Counted from the stretch's first letter, positions 43,716-53,625 are shown. The stretch is 64,000 bases of DNA from Natrinema marinum (GCF_024296685.1 NZ_CP100763.1:1116001-1180000), one strand, 5' to 3'. Notes: generated by a model from the letters alone, not told the origin. Numbers and translations: made by a program.

Positions 43716-44837
43716 ATGACCGAGTTCGCAGACCGAGTCGAGCAGGTGTCGATCAGCGGCATCCGCAAGGTGTTCGAGGCCGCCGGCGACGACGCGATCA
43801 ACCTCGGGCTCGGCCAGCCCGACTTCCCGACGCCGGCCCACGCCCGCCGCGGGGCGATCGAGGCCATCGAGTCCGGCCAGGTCGACGCCTACACTTCCAA
43901 CAAGGGAACGCCGCAGCTTCGGGAGGCGATCTCGGCGAAGTACGACCGCGACTACGGCCTCGAGGTCGACCCCGCCGACGTGATCGCCACCTCGGGCGGC
44001 AGCGAGGCCTTACACATCGCGCTCGAGGCCCACGTCGACCCCGGCGAGGAAGTGATCTTCCCGGATCCCGGCTTCGTCTCCTACGACGCGTTGACCCGGA
44101 TCGCCGACGGGAGGCCCAAACCCGTTCCGCTGCGCGAGGACCTCACCCTCGACCCCGCGACGGTCGAGGACGCCATCACGGAGGAGACGGCGGCGTTCGT
44201 CGTCAACAGCCCCGCCAACCCGACGGGCGCGGTTCAAAGCGAGGACGATATGCGCGAGTTCGCCCGCATCGCGGACGAACACGACGTGCTCTGTCTCTCC
44301 GACGAGGTGTACGAGCACATCGTCTTCGAGGGCGAACACCACTCGCCGCTCGAGTTCGCCGAGACGGACAACGTGGTCGTCATAAGCGCCTGCTCGAAGA
44401 CTTATTCGATGACCGGCTGGCGGCTCGGCTGGGTCGTCGCCTCGAATCGCCGGATCGAGCGCATGCTCCGGGTCCACCAGTACGGGCAGGCTTGTGCCTC
44501 CGCGCCCGCGCAGTTCGCCGCCGAGGCCGCCCTGACCGGTCCGCAGGAGCCGGTCCAGGAGATGGTCGAGACCTTCGAGGAACGGCGGGATCTCGTACTC
44601 GACGGGCTCACGGACGCCGGCCTCGAGGTGCCCACCCCCCAGGGAGCCTTCTACGCGATGCCGAAGGTCCCCGAGGGCTGGTGCGACGAAGTGATCGACC
44701 GCGGCGTCGTCGTCGTCCCCGGCGACGCGTTCGGCTCGAACGGCGAGGGCTACGCGCGACTCTCGTACGCAACCGGCACCGAGGAGCTAAAAGAAGCGCT
44801 CGAGATCATCGACGACGCGACTCGAGCCGTTCGATAG
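43716..44837 (+). CDS. PLP-dependent aminotransferase, class I/II
   Basis: 373 residues. It transfers amino groups via pyridoxal phosphate. Motifs: LGLGQPDFPTPAHARRGAI at the start, NSPANPTGAVQSEDDM (about 163), SDEVYEHIVF (about 192), and the Schiff-base lysine in SACSKTYSMTGWRLGWV (about 225-240). The C-terminal arginine for substrate carboxylate is in YARLSYATGTE. It belongs to the aspartate/alanine/aromatic group; substrate uncertain. A TTATC stretch before ATG 43716 may be its promoter. Confidence 0.9.
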   Translation: MTEFADRVEQVSISGIRKVFEAAGDDAINLGLGQPDFPTPAHARRGAIEAIESGQVDAYTSNKGTPQLREAISAKYDRDYGLEVDPADVIATSGGSEALHIALEAHVDPGEEVIFPDPGFVSYDALTRIADGRPKPVPLREDLTLDPATVEDAITEETAAFVVNSPANPTGAVQSEDDMREFARIADEHDVLCLSDEVYEHIVFEGEHHSPLEFAETDNVVVISACSKTYSMTGWRLGWVVASNRRIERMLRVHQYGQACASAPAQFAAEAALTGPQEPVQEMVETFEERRDLVLDGLTDAGLEVPTPQGAFYAMPKVPEGWCDEVIDRGVVVVPGDAFGSNGEGYARLSYATGTEELKEALEIIDDATRAVR

Positions 44838-44858
44838 CGGGTCTCGTTTTGGGCGGAA

Positions 44859-45425
44859 TCAGTCACTCCGTGCCGCGAACTCCTCGACGATCGTCTCGCA
44901 AAAGGCCTCGAGATCGTCCGGGTTTCGGCTCGTCACCAGTCCGTCGTCGGTGACGACTTCCTCGTCGACCCACTCGCCGCCCGCGTTTCGGAGGTCCGAC
45001 TCGAGGCTGTGATACGAGGTCAGGGTCCGTCCCTCGACGGCGTCGGCTTCGAGCAGCGTCCACGGGCCGTGACAGATTACGCCCGCCGGCTTGCCGTCCG
45101 CGAGGTGCGCTTCGAGCAGTTCGACGCCGTCCTCGTCGGTCCGGAGTGTGTCCGCGCCGACGGTGCCGCCCGGGACGATCAGCGCGTCGTAGTCGTCCGC
45201 GGCGACCTCGTCGAACGTTTCGTCCACCGCGTAGGACTCGCTCTCCTCGAGGTCGTCGTTGACCGTCCGGCCCTCGCCCGGCTCGCTACCGAGCACGTCG
45301 ACCGTCGCGCCGGCGTCGGCGACGGCGTCTCTCGATTCGGTGAACTCGATCTCTTCGGTCCCTTCGGGTGCGAGGAAGACGCCGACCGTCGCGCCCTCGA
45401 GCGGCTGGCTGTTGGATTCGTTCAC
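44859..45425 (-). CDS. DJ-1/PfpI family protein
   Basis: 188 residues. Seen: EGATVGVFLAPEGTEEIEFT with the conserved Glu, ALIVPGGTVGADTLR, and the nucleophile elbow GVICHGPWTLL with Cys 117 followed by His. Family members act as glyoxalase III/deglycases or proteases; the CHGPW type here is general stress-related. Convergent with the aminotransferase gene. Confidence 0.87.
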   Translation of the reverse strand: MNESNSQPLEGATVGVFLAPEGTEEIEFTESRDAVADAGATVDVLGSEPGEGRTVNDDLEESESYAVDETFDEVAADDYDALIVPGGTVGADTLRTDEDGVELLEAHLADGKPAGVICHGPWTLLEADAVEGRTLTSYHSLESDLRNAGGEWVDEEVVTDDGLVTSRNPDDLEAFCETIVEEFAARSD

Positions 45426-45545
45426 GCTACGAGGGACGGGCGGCGTGCGGACAAGGATTCGACTTGCTCGTGCAACAGTGCCGGGCGTCGAAGCCTCTTC
45501 CAGCGTCCCGTCGAAGAATGCGCTCGTCGGTCTGCCTCGGGTGTA

Positions 45546-47735
45546 CTATGCGGTCGGAAGGCGAATGGTAACGACACTCCCCATACCGTCTTCGGTCGAA
45601 CACTGGAGCGTTCCACCGAGTTCGTCGACGGTCCATCGCGCGAGCAACAATCCGATTCCGTTCCCGTGGCGCAACTGAGACGGCTCGTCTCGCACCTCTT
45701 CGTCCACCATCGACCACTCGTCGGCGGATATCCCCGGTCCGTTGTCAGCGATTTCGATACGTACCTCTTCGGCCCGTTCGACCACACGAACCGCCACGTG
45801 TGGAGCGGACGCGGAATTGTGTTCGATACCGTTCTCGATCAGCTGTTCGATGGCGACCCCGATCCGCTCGGTGCACGCGGCGGCCGCTGGCGCTTCGACC
45901 GACACGTCGATCGATGCCTCCGGATAGCGCGCACGAATCCGTTCGGATACAGTTTCGACGAGGTCACCCACGTCGAGTCGGTTCGTCTCTCCGGGGCTGT
46001 GGAGAATCAAGTTCACCATCTCCTTTGCCTTCTCGCTGGTCGTGAGCAGGTTCCTGGCGGCGGCGTCGATGTGGTCCGCATACGCCGCCTGCTCCCCGTT
46101 CGGGACCGTCTCTTTGAGCGTGTCGACGTACCCTCGTATTACGGCGAGGTCGTTCCGGATATTGTGACGAAGCAGCCGGTGGAGCACCTGCAGGAGACGC
46201 TCTCGGTCTTTGAACGCCGTGATGTCGCGCCCCTCGGAGACTAGGAGGACGACCGTTCCGTCGTCGTCGGTTATCGGCCGGATCGAGAAATCAATGACGG
46301 CTTCTCCGTCGGCACCCTGAACCCTGAGTTCGTCCCGGTACGAATTCCCCGATTTCGCCCGTTCGAACCCCCTTCGGACCGCCTCTCGGTCCGCAGCATC
46401 GGAGAACTCGATCGTCTCCCAGAGTCTGGCCCCGATAATCGATTGCCAGTCCGAATCAGCGAACGAAAACCCCGCGCCGTTTGCTTCAATGACGGTCCCG
46501 TCCGTGTCCAGTAACCCCGTAAACTGGTAGGTGTTGTTGAACACCGCCTCGAACCGACGCTGTCGTTCCATGCGGCGCGACACGTCACGTCCGATACCGA
46601 TCAGCTCCGCCGGTGTCCCGCGTTTGTTCACCATCGGTGCACCGGTAAACTCGTACGGAACGAGCTCACCGGCCTTCGTTTTGAGGTGGGCGTCGACCGT
46701 GGTCGTCTCTCCCGTATCGAAGACTCTCTCGATGTCCGCTCGAACGCGGCCGCGGTCCTGTTCGGCGATGAACTCGAGCGGTTCCATCGCGGCGATCTCC
46801 TCGTCGGTGTAGCCGGTGGCGCGCCGGAAGTGGTCGTTCCACCGCGTGAACGTCCCGTCGGTGTCGAAGGCGTAGAGCAAATCCGGCAGGGCTTCGAAGA
46901 CGCTCTTCGTGAACGCCTGCTCGTCCCGAATCGACTGTTCTCGCTCTCGGCGGTCAGTGATGTCCTGCACGGCGCCTCGGAGTCGGACGACCTCTCCGTC
47001 CATTAGCTGCGGGACGCCTTTTGCACGAACCCATCGCTGCTCGCCGTGCTGGGTGACGATTCGGAGTTCGTGATCGAAAGACGTTCCCTCACGAATCGCA
47101 GCGTCAATTGCCCGTCGTATCACGAGTCGGTCCTCGGGATGGTAGAAGTCGATCGCCGCTTCGATGGACGGGGAGGCATCGAGGGGAAGACCGTGGATTC
47201 GATTGACCTGATCGGTCCATCGTAGGTCGCCCGTATCGGGGTCGAGCTCCCAGCCGCCGACCGCGGCCATCTGTTGGGTGTACGCGAAGAGATCGTTTTG
47301 TCGTTCCAGACGCCGTTCGTACGCCTTCCGTTCCGTGATGTCGACAGCGATTCCCTCGAGAGCCTGCACGGTTCCGTCGGTAACGATCGGCGTCCCGCGC
47401 TCCATGACGTGCTTGATATCGCCGGAACGCGTTCGGATGCGATAGGTTTCGGTAAATCGGCGGCGAGCATCGACACTCGCTCGGATTTTCCGTTCGAGGG
47501 AGTCCCGATCGCCGTCGATGACGAGGCTGCCATACGTCACGTCGCCCTGCGTGAATGCGGCCGCTGAATAGCCGGTGAGGACTTCGACCTGTCCCTTCAG
47601 AACCATCCTCTCCCATGGCGGTTCGGGCTCACACCAGTAGGCCAGGCCGGGAAGGTTCTCGAACAATCGATCCAGTATCAGACCGGGTTCATCGGGGAAA
47701 TTACTGTCGGTCACATTCTGGTCTCGTTCTACCAA
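45546..47735 (-). CDS. Soluble multi-PAS histidine kinase
   Basis: 729 residues with no membrane helix. Four PAS domains in a row (about 20-135, 140-270, 275-395, 400-510) end in typical PAC tails (EGIAVDITERKAYERRLERQ; LRGAVQDITDRREREQSIRD; IGIGRDVSRRMERQ). The phosphorylated His is in LLRHNIRNDLAVIRGYVD (about 521), the haloarchaeal H-box form. The ATPase domain has QLIENGIEHN, ADNGPGIS and GNGIGLLLARW. It would sense cytoplasmic redox or small molecules through PAS. No response regulator gene lies beside it. Confidence 0.9.
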   Translation of the reverse strand: MVERDQNVTDSNFPDEPGLILDRLFENLPGLAYWCEPEPPWERMVLKGQVEVLTGYSAAAFTQGDVTYGSLVIDGDRDSLERKIRASVDARRRFTETYRIRTRSGDIKHVMERGTPIVTDGTVQALEGIAVDITERKAYERRLERQNDLFAYTQQMAAVGGWELDPDTGDLRWTDQVNRIHGLPLDASPSIEAAIDFYHPEDRLVIRRAIDAAIREGTSFDHELRIVTQHGEQRWVRAKGVPQLMDGEVVRLRGAVQDITDRREREQSIRDEQAFTKSVFEALPDLLYAFDTDGTFTRWNDHFRRATGYTDEEIAAMEPLEFIAEQDRGRVRADIERVFDTGETTTVDAHLKTKAGELVPYEFTGAPMVNKRGTPAELIGIGRDVSRRMERQRRFEAVFNNTYQFTGLLDTDGTVIEANGAGFSFADSDWQSIIGARLWETIEFSDAADREAVRRGFERAKSGNSYRDELRVQGADGEAVIDFSIRPITDDDGTVVLLVSEGRDITAFKDRERLLQVLHRLLRHNIRNDLAVIRGYVDTLKETVPNGEQAAYADHIDAAARNLLTTSEKAKEMVNLILHSPGETNRLDVGDLVETVSERIRARYPEASIDVSVEAPAAAACTERIGVAIEQLIENGIEHNSASAPHVAVRVVERAEEVRIEIADNGPGISADEWSMVDEEVRDEPSQLRHGNGIGLLLARWTVDELGGTLQCSTEDGMGSVVTIRLPTA

Positions 47736-47935
47736 ATCGAACGCGTTGGTTTAAGTCTCGTGGCCGACGACTCGTGCGGTCACACCTTCGGCGCCGTGGT
47801 AGCAGTTTTCCCCACCGACCCGGTCGGCTGTGGCTTCCCCACCGAACCGGGATCCGAGTTTCTGCACACCGTCCCGTCGAACGGACTCGAGCGACGACCA
47901 CTGTTATACCGGGGCGGAACGTTCGTTCGACCGTC

Positions 47936-48901
47936 ATGCGCGCTGTACGCCTTCACGAACACGGTGACGCGGACGTACTGCAGGTCGACGAGATCGACCG
48001 ACCCGAACCCGACGCGGACGAGCTACTGGTCGAGATCGCCGCCGCGGGCGTCAACCCCGTCGACACCTACTTTCGGGACGGCTCGTATACCCCGGTCGAC
48101 GTCCCCTTCTCCCCCGGCGTCGACTTCGCGGGCGTCGTCGCCGAAGCGGGCGACGCCGTCGAGGGGTTCGACGAGGGCGACCGCGTCTTCGGGACCGGGA
48201 TCGGCAACGGTGGCTTCCAGGGGTCGTACGCCGAGTACGCGACGGTCCCCACGGACCGCGTCGTCCACCTCCCTGGCGATGCCGACATCACCGAAGCGGG
48301 TGCCGCGGGCGTCGCGGCCGTCACGGCCTGGCGCGCGCTGATCGATCACGCCGACCTCGAGCCCGCAGAGTACTGCCTGATCCACGGCGGTTCCGGCGGC
48401 GTCGGCCACGCGGCCGTCCAGATCGCGGCCGCCGTCAGCGCGCGGGTGATCACCACCGCGTCCGAGGAGTACCACGACGCGCTGTCCGACTTCGGGGCCG
48501 AAACGGTCCTCGATTACGATCGCGACGATCTCGCCGACGCCGTGCTCGAGGCCTCGAACGGCGGCGTCGACGCCGTGTTGGACCACCGGCTGGACGACTA
48601 CTTGCAGTTCGACGCCGAGGTCGCGGCGACGGGCGCACGCGTCGTCGGCATCGGCGAGAACAGCCCCGATCCGGGCTTTACGAACGACGGCGCGGCTCGA
48701 TCGAAGGATGTCGCCTACCAGTTCATGAGCATGTTCAACACGCCCGATCTGCGCGTGCCGCTGCGCGGCGTCGGCCACCTCATGAACGCCGGCGGGCTCT
48801 CCATCGACGTGGCGCGGACGTACGACCTCGAGGAAGCCGCCGCCGCCCAGCGCGCCGTCATGGAAGACAGCTTCCTCGGGAAACTGGTGGTCGAACCGTA
48901 A
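47936..48901 (+). CDS. NAD(P)H:quinone reductase/zeta-crystallin-like oxidoreductase
   Basis: 321 residues from ATG 47936 (MRAVRLHEHGDADVLQVDEI); TTATAC about 27 bases upstream gives a leaderless start, so the longer open frame to 47615 is not used. MDR superfamily without the catalytic zinc ligands: N-terminal GroES-like part (GVNPVDTYFRDGSY, FSPGVDFAGVVAEAG), then Rossmann CLIHGGSGGVGHAAVQIAA. It reduces quinones or enones with NADPH. Divergent from the histidine kinase. Confidence 0.88.
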   Translation: MRAVRLHEHGDADVLQVDEIDRPEPDADELLVEIAAAGVNPVDTYFRDGSYTPVDVPFSPGVDFAGVVAEAGDAVEGFDEGDRVFGTGIGNGGFQGSYAEYATVPTDRVVHLPGDADITEAGAAGVAAVTAWRALIDHADLEPAEYCLIHGGSGGVGHAAVQIAAAVSARVITTASEEYHDALSDFGAETVLDYDRDDLADAVLEASNGGVDAVLDHRLDDYLQFDAEVAATGARVVGIGENSPDPGFTNDGAARSKDVAYQFMSMFNTPDLRVPLRGVGHLMNAGGLSIDVARTYDLEEAAAAQRAVMEDSFLGKLVVEP

Positions 48902-48948
48902 CAGCGGAAACCCGACTTCCAGCGGGAGAGCAATCCGGCAAATCGGGG

Positions 48949-49329
48949 CTACCGGGGCGCGTCGCAGACGGCCTTTGCGCGCGAGAGTAGTGTTCGACCC
49001 CGATCGGTGAGCCGGACCGTCTCCGTCTCGGACTCGAACTCGACTGCGCCCGCTGCGGCCAGTTTCGGCACGTGGGCGTGATGCAGCGAGATCCGTGCGG
49101 CGCGGCGGTCCCGCGACGACACGTCTCCGTGGTCCGAGATCGCGTTCGGCACCGAGGTCGTCTCCCGTGTCGCGATTTCGACGGCCGCCTCCGCGAGCAG
49201 GGCCGAGCCGCCGACGCTCTCGAGGTACTGCAGCAGCTCGCGGCGTCTACGGTCTGCTAACAGGTCTATTGCCGAGTCCGAATCGTCGAACGCGGTGTAG
49301 CTGTCGGGCGACCCGAGTAGCGGGATCAT
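48949..49329 (-). CDS. Haloarchaeal winged-helix protein (DUF7344-like)
   Basis: 126 residues. The core SAIDLLADRRRRELLQYLES, then SLHHAHVPKLAAAGAVEFES and TVRLTDRGRTLL is the winged-helix layout of haloarchaeal DUF7344 proteins, which are thought to be transcription regulators. No ligand domain. It converges with the quinone reductase gene (47-bp gap). Confidence 0.8.
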   Translation of the reverse strand: MIPLLGSPDSYTAFDDSDSAIDLLADRRRRELLQYLESVGGSALLAEAAVEIATRETTSVPNAISDHGDVSSRDRRAARISLHHAHVPKLAAAGAVEFESETETVRLTDRGRTLLSRAKAVCDAPR

Positions 49330-49461
49330 GCCACCGATAGCGCCCGAACGGTATATATGCGGCGTGTGAGTCCGATCGAAACACTACCCCGGTTCACCGA
49401 AAATTCGCCGCCGTAAGCGGTCCTCCGCGCGTTTCGCGGCCCGCCGATCTCGCGACTCGCG

Positions 49462-50526
49462 TTACGCGAGGTCGGCGACCGCTTCCATCGTCGTCAGCTT
49501 GTCTTCCTCGCTCATTCCGTCGACGAAGCCGATCCGAACGGCGTCGACACCGTCGATTTCGCTGTACTCTTCGAGCCACTCGCGGACCTCCTCGGGGGTG
49601 CCCGCGGGTGCCAGTTCGTCGAGCAGTTCGTCGGGCAGGGCCGCGGCCATCGCGTCGGTGTCGCGGTCGTCCCAGGCCGCCCGGATCTCCTCGACGATGT
49701 CGGGATAGCCCTGTTCGGCGACCGAGTTCCCGTAGTAGGGGCCGTAAGCGCCGAGCATGAACGCGATCGAACCTCGTGCTCGCGCGCGGGCCGCCTCGCG
49801 GTCCTCGGACGCGATACAGCGGACGATCGGGGCCACCCGCAGATCCGAGAGCTCCTTGTCGGCCAGTTTGGCACCGCGCTCGAGGTCCTCGAGTCGGTCG
49901 CGCAGGCCGTCGGCGGTGAACATCTGCGGGGCCCAGCCGTCGCCGAAGCGACCGGCCATCTCGGTGGCTTTGGGGCCGAGGGTTCCGAGGTCGATCGGCG
50001 GCGGATTCTCGGTCGGGCCGCGCTCGTAGCCCAGCCCAGGGATATCGAAGATCTCGCCCTCGTAGGCGGGGTTGCCTTCCTCGAAGACCGCGCGCATGAT
50101 CTCGATCACTTCGCGGGTCCGGCGCAGCGGGCGGTCGAACTCCATGCCGTGCCACCGCTCGGTGATCGCGGGCGAACTGGGCCCGATTCCGAATCGGTAC
50201 CGGCCGTCGGCGGCCGCCTGCAGCGACAGCGCCGTCTGAGCGAGCATCGCCGGCGTCCGTCCGTACGGCGAGATCACGTCGGTCGAAATGCCGAGTTCCT
50301 CGGTGCGGTCGGCGGCCAGCGTCAGCGCCGGCACGATGTTCCAGCCGGTCGTCTCGCCGACCGTGATCCGGTCGAAGCCCAGGTCCTCCGCCTGCGCAGC
50401 CCGATCGCCGACATCCTGTGGCCGATCGTAGTCGCCAAGACGAAGCAGCAGGTCCAGTTCGGCGTTCATCGCTCGTCCCTCCGCGTCATCGCTCGAGTCG
50501 CGCGTCGCAGTGTCATCACCATGCAT
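49462..50526 (-). CDS. LLM-class (luciferase-like) F420/flavin-dependent oxidoreductase
   Basis: The start is ATG 50526 (MHGDDTATRDSSDDAEG), because GTTTTATGTG (50541-50549) is a TATA box 15-25 bases upstream; ATG 50469 (MNAELDLLLRLG) is the other option and begins where the family similarity begins. About 354 residues. Motifs: DLGFDRITVGETTGWNIVPA, RTPAMLAQTALSLQAAADGR and YRFGIGPSSPAITERWHGME, typical of bacterial-luciferase-fold oxidoreductases. Haloarchaeal members usually use F420. Substrate unknown. Confidence 0.85.
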   Translation of the reverse strand: MHGDDTATRDSSDDAEGRAMNAELDLLLRLGDYDRPQDVGDRAAQAEDLGFDRITVGETTGWNIVPALTLAADRTEELGISTDVISPYGRTPAMLAQTALSLQAAADGRYRFGIGPSSPAITERWHGMEFDRPLRRTREVIEIMRAVFEEGNPAYEGEIFDIPGLGYERGPTENPPPIDLGTLGPKATEMAGRFGDGWAPQMFTADGLRDRLEDLERGAKLADKELSDLRVAPIVRCIASEDREAARARARGSIAFMLGAYGPYYGNSVAEQGYPDIVEEIRAAWDDRDTDAMAAALPDELLDELAPAGTPEEVREWLEEYSEIDGVDAVRIGFVDGMSEEDKLTTMEAVADLA

Positions 50527-50540
50527 CGCGGTACGCAATC

Positions 50541-50549
50541 ACATAAAAC
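50541..50549 (-). promoter_or_regulatory. TATA box of the LLM oxidoreductase gene
   Basis: GTTTTATGT on the minus strand, fitting a leaderless start at 50526. Confidence 0.5.
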
Positions 50550-50622
50550 TGTAGCGTTTCCGTTCGGTCACGACGCGGACAATGACCGTTCGAGCGCCGG
50601 CTGAGACCGAAATCGAGACGGT

Positions 50623-50922
50623 TCAGTCCGAGAGAATCTCGTCACAGAGCCGTCGTGCGGCCTCGAGGTGCTCGCGCGCGTCGTCGTCGGCCGGTGTGTC
50701 GGCTTCCGAGAGGAGCGAGCGGACCGTCTCGACGCGCTCGCGGACGACCGCTGGCTCGAGGTCGCTTCTCGCGACGTCTTCGGCTACCGCTTCGGCCTCG
50801 CCCAGCCAGCGGTTCGTCCGCCGGTCGATCGGGCGCTCGGCGGTCGCCGCCAGCCGGCGGTAGAGCGCGCGGGACAGGGCCTCGAGCGAATCCGGTTCGT
50901 CGTCCCCGTACGGATCCGTCAC
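50623..50922 (-). CDS. Small helical haloarchaeal protein (99 aa)
   Basis: The start is probably GTG 50922 (reads TDPYGDDEPDSLEALSRALY after the start); a longer frame to 51417 would overlap the FAD oxidase gene. The whole protein is charged helix: RRTNRWLGEAEAVAEDVARS, VVRERVETVRSLLSEAD, AREHLEAARRLCDEILSD. No enzyme motif. It is a conserved-looking haloarchaeal type (DUF8152-like, from memory). Function unknown. Confidence 0.68.
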   Translation of the reverse strand: MTDPYGDDEPDSLEALSRALYRRLAATAERPIDRRTNRWLGEAEAVAEDVARSDLEPAVVRERVETVRSLLSEADTPADDDAREHLEAARRLCDEILSD

Positions 50923-51045
50923 GGTCGAACGGACGGCCGCAGACGCCCTGACTGTTCGCCCTCGAATCGGGGCGGCCAGCGGTCTCCGGTTCCGTCGCTC
51001 GAGCCGGTGGGAAACGTTGATACCGGTTGTGACTAACGTGGTCGT

Positions 51046-52473
51046 ATGACACACGACTGCTCGTTCCTCGAGGAACTCGACCTCGCGGACGACCAGCTCT
51101 CCTTCGCGGACGGCCGCCGAGAATCGCACGCGACCGACTACGGCTCGGAACGGAACGACGAGGACGGCGTGCTGCCCGATGCGGTCGTCTGGCCCGAGAC
51201 CACCGACGACGTCTCGGCGGTGCTTTCCGCGGCGACCGACCGCGGCGTCCCCGTGACGCCGTATGCCGCGGGGACGGGCCTCGAGGGCAACGCCGTCCCG
51301 GCCCACGGCGGAATCAGTCTCGACCTCACGCGCATGGACGACGTGGTCGACTACCGACCCGACGACTTCCAGATCGACGTGGGGCCGGGGATCATCGGCT
51401 CGGCCGTCGACGAGCACGTCGCGCCGGACGGCCTCTTCTTCCCGCCGCTGCCGTCGTCGGGCGACATCTCGACGATCGGCGGGATGATCGCGACCGACGC
51501 GAGCGGGATGCAGACGGTCCGCTACGGCGAAATCGCCGACTGGGTGCTCGGCCTCGAGGCGGTGCTCGCCGACGGCACCGTCATCGAGACGGGCTCGCGG
51601 GCGATCAAGACCTCGAGCGGCTACAACCTGACCGACCTCATCGTAGGCAGCGAGGGGACGCTGGCCGTCGTCACCGAGGCCACGCTGGAACTCGCGGGCC
51701 GCCCTGAACAGATCCGCGGCGGCCGGGCGATCTTCGAGACGTTAGACGACGCGGCCGAAGCCGTCTTCGACGCAGTCCGGACGGACGTCGCCGTGGCACG
51801 AATCGAACTCGTCGACGGCCTGAGCGCGACGATGGCAAACGACTATCTAGGCAGCGACCTGCCGGACGCACCGATGGTCTTCCTCGAGTTCCACGCGAAC
51901 CACGGCGTCGAGGAGGAGATAGACCTCTGTCGGGCGATCTTCGAGGACCACGGCGTCGTCCGCTTCGAGATGAGCGACGACGACGCCGAGATGGACGCGC
52001 TCTGGAAGGCTCGACGGGAACTGGCCTACGCCGTCTCGACGTACGACCCCGACCTCCAGCCGCTCCACCCCGGCGACGTGACGGTGCCGATCAGTTCCTA
52101 CCCCGAAGTCGTCCGCGAGGCGAAGCGACTGGCCGACGAACACGACCTCCTCGTCCCTTGTTTCGGCCACGCCGGCGACGGCAACCTCCATTACAGCGTC
52201 ATGGTCGATCCGAGCGATCCCGACCAACTCGAGCGCGGCGAGCGCCTCTATCGGGAGATCGTCGAACTGGCGATCGACCGGGGCGGCACCGCCACCGGCG
52301 AGCACGGCATCGGCGAGGGGAAACAGAAGTACCTCGAGCCCGAGCACGGGGCCGGCGCGGTCGAGGCGATGCGGACGATCAAGCGGGCGCTTGACCCGAC
52401 CGATACTCTCAACCCGGGGAAGATCTTCCCCGAGACGGCCGACGGCGGGCGAGTGCACGGTTCGGAGCGCTAA
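51046..52473 (+). CDS. FAD-linked oxidase, D-lactate/glycolate dehydrogenase (GlcD) type
   Basis: 475 residues. FAD-binding type 4 domain (about 40-220): PYAAGTGLEGNAVPAHGGIS, LPSSGDISTIGGMIATDASG and SGYNLTDLIVGSEGTLAVVT. The C-terminal oxidase part carries FGHAGDGNLHYSVMVD and TATGEHGIGEGKQKYLEPE, which bind metal and substrate. It oxidises a 2-hydroxy acid, most likely D-lactate, feeding electrons to the respiratory chain. No GlcE/GlcF partner is adjacent, so it is the stand-alone form. Confidence 0.9.
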   Translation: MTHDCSFLEELDLADDQLSFADGRRESHATDYGSERNDEDGVLPDAVVWPETTDDVSAVLSAATDRGVPVTPYAAGTGLEGNAVPAHGGISLDLTRMDDVVDYRPDDFQIDVGPGIIGSAVDEHVAPDGLFFPPLPSSGDISTIGGMIATDASGMQTVRYGEIADWVLGLEAVLADGTVIETGSRAIKTSSGYNLTDLIVGSEGTLAVVTEATLELAGRPEQIRGGRAIFETLDDAAEAVFDAVRTDVAVARIELVDGLSATMANDYLGSDLPDAPMVFLEFHANHGVEEEIDLCRAIFEDHGVVRFEMSDDDAEMDALWKARRELAYAVSTYDPDLQPLHPGDVTVPISSYPEVVREAKRLADEHDLLVPCFGHAGDGNLHYSVMVDPSDPDQLERGERLYREIVELAIDRGGTATGEHGIGEGKQKYLEPEHGAGAVEAMRTIKRALDPTDTLNPGKIFPETADGGRVHGSER

Positions 52474-52571
52474 CCGGCTCTCCTCTCGAGGTCGCGCTTT
52501 GGCCGGCGACAGACATACCGAATCCGGTATGTACGCAACCGTTATCACTCTCCCGTCGAATCACGTTGCCC

Positions 52572-53438
52572 ATGCAACGGCGGGCCTTTCTCGCAGGGAC
52601 CTGCGCCGCTACAGCCGGGGCCGTCGCGACGGTCGGCTCCGTCGCTGCCGGCGACGGTGGGGGTACCCTCACGATCGAAGTCCTCCCTCACGCGTCCGTC
52701 GGGCCGACTGACGGCGCGATCGGGCCCGTCCTGGAGGGCGCGCGACTGTTCGCCCAGACGTGGACGGACGCGACCCCCGGTTCGGCCGAGGTGAGACCCG
52801 AGCCGACGAGGATCGCCGACTTCGATATCGTTCCGTCCTACCGGGACACCCTCGACGCGCTCGAGGCCGACGACGCCCTCGGAGCCGAGCGGACGCCCGA
52901 GACCGTGACGCTGTGTATCGTCGACGGTCCGACGACTGCGGGCGCGATGCGGTCGTACGCCGGCGACGACGGGATCGGAGCGGGGAAATCGGGCGCGTAC
53001 GGCTACGTCAACACCGGGCTCGGCGGCCTGCTCGGACTGCGCGTCGGGATGCCGCCCAGTCTGACACGAAACTTCGCCGCCCACGAGTGCGCCCACGCGG
53101 TGCTCGGCTGGGCGGACTTTCCGCACTATCCGGCCGACGAGACGCACAACGACCCGTCGCCCGGACTGCGCGCCCATAGCTGTGGCGCACAGGACCACCC
53201 CGCGGCGAGCGGGCTGTTCGTCCGCCACGGGATCACGCCGATGGCGACGGGATACTCTGCCCGGGAGAGTCGAAACACGCCCCGAGAGCACCGATTCGCG
53301 ACGGTGCGAGGGAAACCCGGAGCGACCGCAGAGCCGGTCGACGAATCGTGGTCGTACTTCAACATGGCGTACGTTCCGCAGTTCTCGGGGACGGCTCGAG
53401 CGGCGATGGCTGCACACTACCGGCAGTTCTTCTCGTAA
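52572..53438 (+). CDS. Tat-exported putative zinc metalloprotease (HECAH)
   Basis: 288 residues from ATG 52572 (MQRRAFLAGTCAATAGAVAT), a twin-arginine signal. At about residues 173-190, NFAAHECAHAVLGWADFPHY contains HExxH with a Gly after it, and a possible third ligand in ADETHND. This is metzincin-like but the exact third ligand is unclear. Several Cys residues (HSCGAQDHP) and EHRFATVRG lie in the C-terminal part. A role as exported peptidase is likely but not proved by sequence; substrate unknown. Confidence 0.72.
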   Translation: MQRRAFLAGTCAATAGAVATVGSVAAGDGGGTLTIEVLPHASVGPTDGAIGPVLEGARLFAQTWTDATPGSAEVRPEPTRIADFDIVPSYRDTLDALEADDALGAERTPETVTLCIVDGPTTAGAMRSYAGDDGIGAGKSGAYGYVNTGLGGLLGLRVGMPPSLTRNFAAHECAHAVLGWADFPHYPADETHNDPSPGLRAHSCGAQDHPAASGLFVRHGITPMATGYSARESRNTPREHRFATVRGKPGATAEPVDESWSYFNMAYVPQFSGTARAAMAAHYRQFFS

Positions 53439-53625
53439 TCCCCGCAAGGCCGCTCCGTCGCTACTCCCCGCAGCGCCGATGCTTGGCCGGCCGCTGGCGT
53501 GTCCCGATATCGGTCAGGCAGCCGATGGAGTGTCGGAGCAAGCGCAGTGTTTAACACGAAACCTATCTGAGATAGGAACAGTTCGGGGAGCGGGTGAGTA
53601 CCTCGCTCCGACGATCGAGGGAGAC

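Noticed and set aside
42290-43867. Minus-strand open frame of 525 codons opposite the aldehyde dehydrogenase
   Set aside because: Shadow of the codon bias of the real gene; composition is His/Val/Asp-rich without motifs.
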